Both the position numbers and the translations under genes were made by a program. Below are positions 55,602-64,000 of a DNA stretch of 64,000 nt, one piece after another. How positions within the stretch are numbered: the first letter of the stretch is position 1; every line of letters begins with the position of its first letter. Source of the stretch: Kingdonia uniflora (Eukaryota; Streptophyta; Magnoliopsida; Ranunculales; Circaeasteraceae); assembly GCA_014058105.1 (NCBI GenBank), contig JACGCM010000146.1, positions 62,001 to 126,000 on the forward strand, in the 5' to 3' direction. The notes under the pieces were generated by a model. That model did no database searches. It had not been told where the DNA came from and saw only the letters and a list, made by a program, of their open reading frames with translations.

Positions 55602-56730
55602 GTTTGTTGTATAATATAACAGTGCCTTAAAATTCAAGCTTCCAAACTTAAAACTCAAGTTTCAATCAAGCGCCTGACCTTTAGGTGTGTATTGTGTTTT
55701 ATATCAGGCACTTTGAAAACATAAGGCGCCTAACTATTCGCTATAATTTATTATCCTTTCTTTTTTATAGAAAAGAATGTCAAACTCCTAAAACTTATGT
55801 TCTGGAGAGTTTAAGACTTAAGCATGTTTGGCTTCTTAAGATGGCACCGTTGGACGAAACTTGAGTTCATTTAAAACAAAACAAAAACACTAGAGTTTCA
55901 AATTTTTTACAAGAGCAGTTATAGGAGATGTTAGTAGCCTATCTTTAGTAGTTCTTGGATCTTGAGTTGTTTAAGCACCAGAGTGAGTCATTGTTGAAGT
56001 GAAAATCTATCAATTTTTGTAAAAATAAAATAAAAAATATGGCTTTAAGCACTAGCACCATGCACTGTTGTCGGTGCTTAATTAGTTCTTAAGCTTGGAT
56101 CTGGGTGGAGAAATAGAGAAGAGCATGGGAAGAGTGGGGAATTGGAAAAGGGGAAGGGAAATTATAAATTTTTTAGCGCATACACAAAAAGTTAATTTTT
56201 AGCCTTGACAAAGAGACTTCCAATAAATCAAACTAAAGTCGATGTACACTTGTAAACAAGTCAAATTATAGACTCACTACATCATGAGCCTGTAATAAAT
56301 CTTTTACATCCCAAGCCTAAAGATTTACATCGCTCGAGCATGAAGGCTATCAGACTAATATAACCTTTCTTGCAAATAGTCAAGTTAAACAACCGTAGGA
56401 AGTATTTTTCACAATTACTTGTTTTTATTAATATTTTTTAAACATTTTTATTTGTGCCATATGTCCCTCCTAAACCTAATAACTTTCCACCATACACGTC
56501 GTTGGGATTCAAACTCCCAACCTTTGCCAAGGCCCACTTACAAATGAATAGACTCCGACAAATAAGCTTATACTAGACTGCATTCCGAGTTTTAATTAAG
56601 CACCACCCGGGGGGTCGTTTAAACTTTACTACGCTTAGTAGTCTTCCTCATTAAAAAGATGAACACCACAACAAAAGCCTGTTTTGCTAATCTCACTACC
56701 CGCAATATTTTGGTTAAAAATAGATTTTTA
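55602..56730. other. Stretch with nothing recognised
   Basis: AT-rich intergenic DNA. No coding block, RNA gene or clear transposon terminus found. Part of it (56440-56600) reads like an old decayed interspersed repeat. Confidence 0.4.
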
Positions 56731-56734
56731 TTGT

Positions 56735-57065
56735 TATCAACACTAGAAACCTAGCGTTCATGGAAGAAAAAAAAATTGAGTTCTCAACGCCAAGGTTCTA
56801 GCGTTGATGGGTAATATTGAAAGCGGTTAGTATTACGTTTCTATAACATACAAAACACTAGGGGTCTAGCGTTGATAGGTAATATTAAAAGTTGTTGGCC
56901 ATGTATTTCCATAACATTCAAAACGCTAGGTTTCTAGCGTTGGTGGGGAAAAATATTAAGAAAAAAATACTCATGAGTTTCCAAAGCTAATGGTCTAGCG
57001 TTAATGAGTACTATTGAAAGCTACTGGCCTAACGTTTCTATAATATACAAAACACTAGGGTCTTC
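56735..57065. repeat. Tandem array of ~85 bp units with CTAGCGTT palindromes
   Basis: About four diverged units, each with 'tctagcgttgatgggtaata', 'ttgaaag', 'cgtttctataacatac' and 'aaaacactaggg'. Within each, AACRCTAGG faces CTAGCGTT a few bases away, so each unit could fold back. No transposon end is visible at either side. Confidence 0.8.
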
Positions 57066-57719
57066 TAAAAAACTCATCCAAACATGAATTTTAACAAAAT
57101 TTTGTCACAATCACATACACAAATTGACTTAATCTTTATATCTCAAGTTTAATTTTGATTATAAGTATTGTTATCCTAACTTTTAAATTTTGAGTTGAGA
57201 TATGGCTAGAAAGAGAAAGAAAGAGAGATGAAGAAATATAACGAAAGATGCGACGATGACGACAACAAAAATATTAAGTGGGGTCCTAATACTTTATTGA
57301 AGCTTGAAGAATGGATTATAGGAAGAGGGAAATCGTAGAGATATAGAAAAACAAAATTGTAGAGAGATGGAGTAAAACTCATGAGAAATGGAATTTTCTT
57401 TGTTATGATTGGAGTTCTCCTTCTTTTGAGTTATATACTCAAGGGATAACTCATCTATGTAGTGTTTCAGAAAAGAAGGGCAGTGAAGATAAAATGACCC
57501 CCGCCTGAGTCTCTCCACCAACTACCTTTAGCTCTAGTAGTAATGGTGCTAAAGCCATCATCGTGATGTTGAGAATTGAGGTAGCTAGTCTTTCTTCTAT
57601 GGCAATAACGAATCCCAGAAATCACCGAACAAGTAATAAACCAAACGAATAACAAAACAAGGACAAAATGATTTATCCGGAGGAAGGAAGTGGAAAACCC
57701 TTTCGGATGAAAAACCACT
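57066..57719. other. Flank of the second Copia element, possibly LTR
   Basis: AT-rich, with - strand frames at 57294-57521 and 57467-57718. The latter has a hydrophobic segment (FVLVLLFVWFITCSVIS) but no family I recognise. These may be chance frames in an LTR or flank. Confidence 0.35.
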
Positions 57720-60490
57720 TCCCATCGAACAATCTACTATAAATTAATAAGTTACAATACGATCACTCGAGCTTCCTCGAAGCTTTAATGGAGTCTCTCG
57801 AATCCTAGTTTTCTCTAAAATTAAACTCACTCAAGATGACCTAAGAAATACACTAAGTACTCTTTATATAGTTGGGAGGTTATTACATTAATTAGGACTC
57901 AAAGTACGGATTACGAGGTAAGCCAACATCTTTACTCCAACCTTTTAAAACTGTGTTTTCAAAGTCTATTCGAATATACTTCAGAGTCTATTCGAGTATA
58001 ACGTGTTCTGAGACTTCTATTTTAATAGACTTTGAGTCTATTCGAATAGACTCATAAGTCTATTCGAATAAAGCTTGTTCTGCCTCTTTTGTTCGAACAT
58101 ACCAAATTTTATCAAAAAGAACACTGAAAAATCTATATTTCTATTTTTTTTTATCCTCGCTCGTCTCACGAACTCCAATGAACATCCACGAGCATAATTC
58201 GAGTTCATTTCTCAGCAATCTCCCACTTGAAATCGAATTTACTGTAACCCATCACCAGATTTCTAATAATGAATTGTTCGCGCTACCCAGACCTTCAATC
58301 GTGAAGACCCACAGAAGTTGTACATGTCATCAACTTCTAACAAGTCACCATATTCGTAAACATATCGGCCAGATTCACATAAGTGTGAATCTTCATAAAC
58401 TTTAGCACACCATTCTCGGGGAGCAAGTGAATATAATGATATCGAATATCAATATGTGTTGGTCCTAGAGTGAAAAACCATTATTCGCTAAATGTATCGC
58501 AATTTGACTATTACTGTACAACTTAGAAAGATGTTGTTCTTTACCGAGCTCTTTCATCAACCCTTTAAGCCAAACCATATCCTTGCATGCTTTCGTAGCC
58601 GTAACATATTCCGTCTTCGTCATAGACAAAGCTACAATCTTCTGTAGCCTCAAAATCCATGCAACTGCACCGCCTCTTAATGTAATTATGAAGCTACTAA
58701 TGCTTTTTTGCCTATCAGTGTCACCCGCCATATCAGAATCAACGAAACCCTGTAAGCATAGCTGAGAACCCCCATAACATAATGCTATATCCTGAGTCCC
58801 CTTTAGATACTTAAGTATCAATTTCACAACCCTCCCATTTTGGTACTTGTTACCAATATATCATCTACATACAGAAGTAGAATGAAATATGAGTATCCCG
58901 TATTCTTGATGAAATAGCAGTGATCCGCATTGCATTTTGAACAACCAGTTCTGGACATAAATTGATCAAACTTCAAATACTACCGCCTCAGTACTTGTTT
59001 TAAACCATATAAGCTCTTCGTGAACCTACACACTAGATCTTCTTTCCCTTTAACTGAATACCCTTCTGGTTGTTTCATATAAATTTTTTCATCAAGGTTG
59101 CCGTGAAGAAATGTTCTCTTGATATCAAGCTGCTCAAGATGTAAATCTTCAACTTTAACTATATTCATCACAACTCGAATAGTAGACATTTTCACAACAG
59201 GAACAAAGATCTCACCAAAATCAACGCCTTTTTTCTACTGAAAGCCCTTCACCACAAGTTTAACCTTGAATTTCCTTGAACCGTCAGATTCATATTTTAG
59301 TCGGTATACCGACTTGTTGTGCAATACTCTCTTACCTTTCGGTAATCAAACTAAATTCCATTCAACTTATTGATAATGAATGTATCTCATCATCCATAGA
59401 AAGCTCACACTTGCTTTTGGCTTCTACATCTAAAACCTCCTTTCAACTCTTTGATTTACTACCATCTGTAAGTAACAAGTGATGTAAGGAGTTAACGTAC
59501 CTAGCCAAAGTTTTTGCATTTCTCAGCTCCTTTCAAAGTGCTATTGGAATGTTTAGATCTTTAGGTTCCTCGCCTTGATCCAGCGCATCAGACTCAACCA
59601 CAACTTCTTTTTTAACTTCACGAGAGGGTTCAAATTCAATGTTGACACTTTCTGCTGATTCACTTCGATTCCTTTCCACATGTACTTTGAAGTCTTTATA
59701 CAAGACTTTCTCATTGAATGTAACATTTCTGCTCTGGATGACTTTTTAATTCTTCGCATCCCAAAATTGGTACCAAACTCATCACCACCATATCCAATGA
59801 ATATGCACTTCGATGACTTTACATCTAATTTTGTTCTTGTATCTGAATTATGAAGCACATATGAGGTACAATCAAAAATACGCAAATAAGAAAGGTTTAC
59901 CTAATTACCGGTCCATGCTTCTTCAGGCAATCCAAAGTCCAAAGCCATTAAAGGCCCTCTGTTTATCAAGTACGCCATTATACTAGCCGCATCTGCCCAA
60001 AAACATTTTAGCAATCCTGTATTGAGTCTCATACTCTTCGCTCTTTCGTTTATGGCTCGGTTCATACGTTTTGCAACACCATTTTGCTGTGGTGTTCCGA
60101 GAATGGTCTTCTGTCACCTAATCCCATTTGATGTGCAATAGTCTTCAAACTCGTTACTACGGTACTCGCCCCTGTTATTTGACCTAAGACACTTCAATTT
60201 CAAGCCAGTTTCTTTTTCAACTATAGCCTTCCACTTCTTAAACTTATCAAACATATCCGCTTTATTTTTCACAAAGTAGACCCACAGTTTATGAGTAACA
60301 TCATTGATAAAAGTAACATAATAATGATAATCATCAAGATAAAATACTTTGGTTGGCCCCTAAGCATCTGTATGAACAAGATTTAGCTTTTTAGGTTTTT
60401 TTGATCTTTCGGTTATTTTGAAACTAACTTTCTTCTGTTTAGCAACAATGCACTCTCCACAAAACTTAAGATCAACCTCATCAAGACCTG
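57720..60490 (-). mobile_element. 5'-truncated Copia retrotransposon
   Basis: On -, from right to left: integrase (about 60480-59930), C-terminal integrase linker (59885-59553), reverse transcriptase N-part (59195-58980), RNase H (58827-58465), polypurine tract AAGTGGGAGAT (58218-58228), and a 3' LTR starting TGCTGAGAAATG at 58217 and extending left to an undetermined end, at least to about 57720. Gag, protease and the 5' LTR are missing; the break is near 60490 where another repeat begins. Confidence 0.85.
58465..60490 (-). pseudogene. Copia pol remnant: integrase, reverse transcriptase, RNase H
   Basis: Integrase blocks: FCGECIVAKQKKVSFK; HKLWVYFVKNKADMFDKFKK; GLKLKCLRSNNRGEYRSNEF, where the second catalytic Asp of the usual SDNGGE is Asn; GTPQQNGVAKRMNRAINER, where the usual AER Glu is Lys. 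RT: EDLHLEQLDIKRTFLHGNLD and YMKQPEGYSVKGKEDLVCRF, with LYGLKQ; the YVDD region near 58860 survives as YILLLYVDD-like sequence with a stop. RNase H: LILKYLKGTQDIALCYGG, GFVDSDMAGDTDRQKSISSF, ALSMTKTEYVTATKACKDMV. Several stops and frame breaks; inactive. Confidence 0.85.
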
Positions 60491-60534
60491 TAATGGCCTA
60501 ATTCCTTGAGCGCAAAGTGGCCTGGAATTAACTC

Positions 60535-60820
60535 TTACACCAATGTACCTGTGACAAAATCTAATCATAAATAATGACACATGTGATTAGTGTGGAAAAA
60601 CTATGAATAGGTTAAAAACCATGACCTCGGGTTGAAGATTTTTGAAATAGTAGCATTTATTGCTTGAGGCTGATATCTTATTATAAGTGATCTTAAGGCT
60701 TATAAATGCTTGACCTTGTGAATAAGAAGTATAAAGTTTTTGAGAATCTAGAAAATATAGTTTTCCTGGTGATTCCTCTTGTAATTTTTTGGTCATTGTC
60801 TCTCCTGGAACTTTTTCTTT
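60535..60820 (+). repeat. Left arm of a long inverted repeat
   Basis: Matches the reverse complement of about 63710-64000: shared 'cttacaccaat', 'atgaataggttaaaaacca', 'acctcggg', 'tttattgcttgaggctgat' and 'gtgaataagaagt' blocks in order. It starts exactly where the neighbouring Copia is truncated. Confidence 0.75.
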
Positions 60821-63700
60821 ATATAAAACTTTTCCGTAGTTCTTCATCATACTGGAGCACGTTCTCCGAACAATGTGGGTACTGGCGGTTGACTGAATAA
60901 TTGCTGAGTTTGAGAGAGACAAGTGGCTTTGACTTGTTCAGGTTTTTTAGTTTGAGCTCAATCTACGTTTTTTATCAGCTCGTAGAGCATGTGGCAATAT
61001 TGACTGGAGAAGTCATGTGGAGAATACGTGAGTCCAACATGGAGGTAGTTCAAACTAGAGATAGCTCCATTTAGGTAAGATCGAGGGGTAGCCCCCTACG
61101 ATCGCCCCCTTGCAATCGAAGTCACGAGTAGCTTGGGCTGAGAAAAAAAATTTGGATATACGGGTTAGAAATTTGAATGAGGAAGGAAGTAATGATGGTG
61201 TTTGACTATATGAAAAATGTGTGTGTCAAGGGGGAAGTACGTGCAGTGAATACCGATGGGAATATTGATGTATGCGACGGTTAGGGTTTGAAGAGTCTCG
61301 TCTATATTGAATGATGAAGTTTGGGAAAATGTACCTGCATAATAAATGTAGGGTTATATAAATAGTACATGTACCGAGGTTGGTGTCCAAGTACGCTTGC
61401 TCTGATATAAAATCCTCTACAAGTGTTGAAAATGGTAAAGACTTGTAGGATGGTTCTTGAAGAGAGAATTGCTTCTAAAATACAGAGTTTGAAGTTAAAG
61501 TTTTTTGGGGATCAGTCCTTGGAGAATCCTATTCTTGCTCCTATTCCTCCGACGTATCAAGGAATGTCAAAATGAAGTGGCTGAAGCTGAGGATTTTTTA
61601 CTATAGTGGAGGCTTCACCGCGTTGTCTTGAAGGCAAGCAACGTTGGGTTTTTCTCTCCATCCTTGTAAAAAAGGATGGGAAACAAATGTAGGGATTAGC
61701 GTAACTGTGGTGCAGTTACGCCAATGTCTTACGTCAGAATGGATTCTAAGGTGGGCCTCTTCATCTCTACCAACTCTAGGGGGGGGGGTGTTATAAGAGA
61801 GGCAGGTAATGGTAGTGAAGGAGGAAAGGGTGAGAATTGAAGTCGCTTCTGCATTTCCATTCTACTCTGCGGTGAGAAGACCTTCAGTTTGGAGGGTTGG
61901 TTAAGTACTAAGTCTATATATTCCCATAGTTTCCATTTGAAGTTCGCTAAAACTTCACCAAACTCATGAGAGAGGAGGATACTCATTGTTTCCAATGTCT
62001 GTTTTGCATCAGGGTGAAAATCGCTGAAGTAGAACAAACTGAAGGATTTGATGTTTTGGAGTGCCTGAAAGACTTGTTAGCTGTAAAAATATTTGAAAAA
62101 CATGGAATGTAAAGTCTCTGATGAGTTCTTCGAAAGACTTGTTTATCTGTAAAAGCACTTGTATATGTTTCGGAGATAATAGATATTATCCAAATTTCGT
62201 GCTGATATAGAAATAATAACTCTAGAATAGAGTTTGCATATCCGAAACGCCGAATATTGTATGAAATGAAATGTATGAAGACCAAAAGTAAAATAATTTA
62301 ATATCGAACTGTTTATACAATTGATTAGAAAATGAATGAAAGTGTAACTCAGGCTTCGCTAAACATGATTCGTCATGTGCTTTTAAAATGTGGGAGAGAA
62401 AGAAAAAAAATATATAAGTTTAGAATGAAGAATCAATCTCATAGAGCATTTTAGAAAACTAGATCTGGAAATAAAGTTTCGAAATGTAATGTTGCTGGAA
62501 TTATGAGCTCGATAGGAAGAAATATGTTCAAAACAATTTTAATCAAGATATAGGGTTTTCTTACGGGATAAATGGATAATATTCTGAGTGTGGAATTATA
62601 GTAATATGTATAAATAGGGCAGAATAAATTTTGAGTCTCGGGGAAGAGATAAGAATGGTGAGTACTCGATTTGAGTGAGATTTGTTATACCGCTAAAGGA
62701 ACGATTGGCGATAAAGACACTGAAGTGCGAGAGAGAATTTTTTGGACTGTTGGATATGATGCTGAGTTGCCAGTGATGAGTCTTCAGTTTGAAGGTTTAA
62801 ATTAATAGGGGGAACTTGAGTATGCACTGTTTTCTATGAATTTTTTTGTAAACTGGCATTTACAAAAATCTCAGTCGACAAGGATAATGATGAGTGCTGA
62901 CGACAGTAAGAAGAAGGGGACAGATGGGGAAAGGCGAGCAAACTTTCTATTCCCCTGGAGTGGACTGCGCAGGAATTCCTGAGTCCATTTGTACAAATTA
63001 GCTCGCATGTTCCAAATAGGCAAATACTGAAGCTCATTGGCTTTGGGGCCACGGGGAAGTAGCAGGCCGTGGAAAAAAAGGAAAAGGGATGAACCTTCTG
63101 AAATGTCGGGGTGAAAGTCGAGAAGATCGATCTGTAGTTGGAAGATATTGGAAAGAGTGGCGAATAAGCTAGTTGGCAGCTCTCCACTGTGAAGAGATGA
63201 GCAGAATGGTATGTTTATAGCTCAATACGTATTATAATAGATTTTTTGTATATGTTTGAGCTCATCAATAAAGTCAATTCTGTTTGATTTTGCAGTCTTC
63301 GTCGAATAAAGAGAATAGCCTTGGGTCGTGGAGGAGTGAGCCGAGCTGAAGAGGAAGAAGATCGCTCGAAAGGAATGTAGCTCGACTGAATCAGATTTGA
63401 GCAAGGAGAGGAAGCATGGAGGCCTTTAAAGGTGCCCAAGTAGTAGATGTAGGGGCCTATCCTCGATCTCAACTCAAAAAGTCGAGAATTGCCAGTTCGA
63501 ATCACCTTTAGGTCCAGCTCACACATTTTTAACATAACTCCCTAATCACATTCCAACCTACCCTACGAACTGGTTAAGAACTGGACCGAACTTAAACTGA
63601 AAGCTTTATCCAGTCAAGAGACTATATCTCTCCGAACTTATCATTTACTCAATCACGACACTCAACCATAGTTGTTCAGAAAATGTCTCCACACCGATGA
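60821..63700. other. Spacer of the long inverted repeat, no recognised gene
   Basis: No transposase or other known domain found. Near 61395-61412 the - strand reads TATATCAGAGCAAGCG, a degraded retrotransposon primer-site-like motif. - strand frames at 61729-62037 and 62834-63187 have no recognisable similarity. A G-run lies near 61780. Confidence 0.4.
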
Positions 63701-63709
63701 AAAGCTGCG

Positions 63710-64000
63710 GAGAAGCCTATATCAAGGAAAAGTTAAGAAGAGACAGGGACTCTAAAAATTACATAAGCGATCATTAAGAACTACTTATTTAGATTTTCTG
63801 CACATTCAAACTTCTTATTCACGGTTCAAACATTTGTATATCTAGAGATCACTTGTAATAAGATATCCGCCTCAAGCAATAAAGATACTTTTACAATAAT
63901 CTTTCACTCGAGGTCGTGGTTTTTTACCTATTCAGAGGTTTTACACACTAAAATCACCTGTGCCATTTCTTAGTTTCTATTAGAATATTGGTGTAGGTTC
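63710..64000 (-). repeat. Right arm of the long inverted repeat, running to the window edge
   Basis: Reverse complement of 60535-60820 with scattered differences. The element's right end is probably at or beyond position 64000, so its target duplication cannot be checked here. Confidence 0.72.

Noticed and set aside
57467..57718. 83-codon - strand frame with a hydrophobic segment, like a small secreted peptide
   Set aside because: No known peptide motif at the C-terminus, no codon evidence, and it lies in the likely LTR/flank of a Copia element.
61395..61412. Primer-site-like TATATCAGAGC on the - strand
   Set aside because: Differs from TGGTATCAGAGC, and no LTR or gag could be paired with it.
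63480..63520. AGTTCGAATC resembling a tRNA T-arm
   Set aside because: No matching acceptor stem, D-arm or anticodon arm around it.

Overview
The window is nuclear DNA of a flowering plant, most likely a eudicot. It holds three recognisable host genes with plant-type introns, including two plastid-targeted proteins with transit peptides, embedded in dense plant transposable elements. The species cannot be named from the sequence. Host genes cover only a small part of the 64 kb; most of the rest is transposon-derived.

Host genes: (1) a complete five-exon plastid glucose-6-phosphate/phosphate translocator (GPT) on + at 3417-6190, 385 residues; (2) a single-exon mitochondrial ribosomal protein mL53 gene on - at 27619-28035; (3) a complete five-exon tryptophan synthase beta subunit gene (TSB) on - at 29450-40637, 467 residues, whose fourth intron has grown to about 8.1 kb by transposon insertion.

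Layout: 1-2050 is a repeat-rich, transposon-like block with TTGTCGA motifs and (GAGT)n/(TCAC)n flanks. 2260-3416 holds two tandem copies of the GPT leader/promoter. 7576-13491 is a PIF/Harbinger-like element (copy A) with TTA target duplications; it carries ORF1, a DDE transposase and a plant-mobile-domain (PMD) gene. 14259-18779 is a Copia element on - with two LTRs, a PBS and a CTAAC target duplication, but most of its reverse transcriptase is missing. 19058-26092 is a decayed L1-type LINE on +. 26100-29449 holds mL53 and a MITE. 29450-40637 is TSB; its intron 4 contains two Copia 5' ends facing each other, with ACGT-rich repeat arrays and three small hAT elements. 40815-54606 is a second PMD + transposase + ORF1 block (copy B), interrupted by a 6.8 kb CACTA element (43863-50643) that carries a captured RBM8A/Y14 exon. 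54609-55598 holds MITEs, 56735-57065 a tandem array, 57720-60490 a 5'-truncated Copia on -, and 60535-64000 the arms of a long inverted repeat.

The three host genes are metabolically or organelle related but show no sign of working as a unit. The most interesting signal is that a PMD gene (MAIN/PP7-long-form family) sits inside the terminal inverted repeats of a PIF/Harbinger-like element, and that the same three-gene order recurs 28 kb away. A second terminal-repeat-like sequence inside copy B leaves a two-element reading open. No CRISPR, rRNA, tRNA or bacterial feature was seen.
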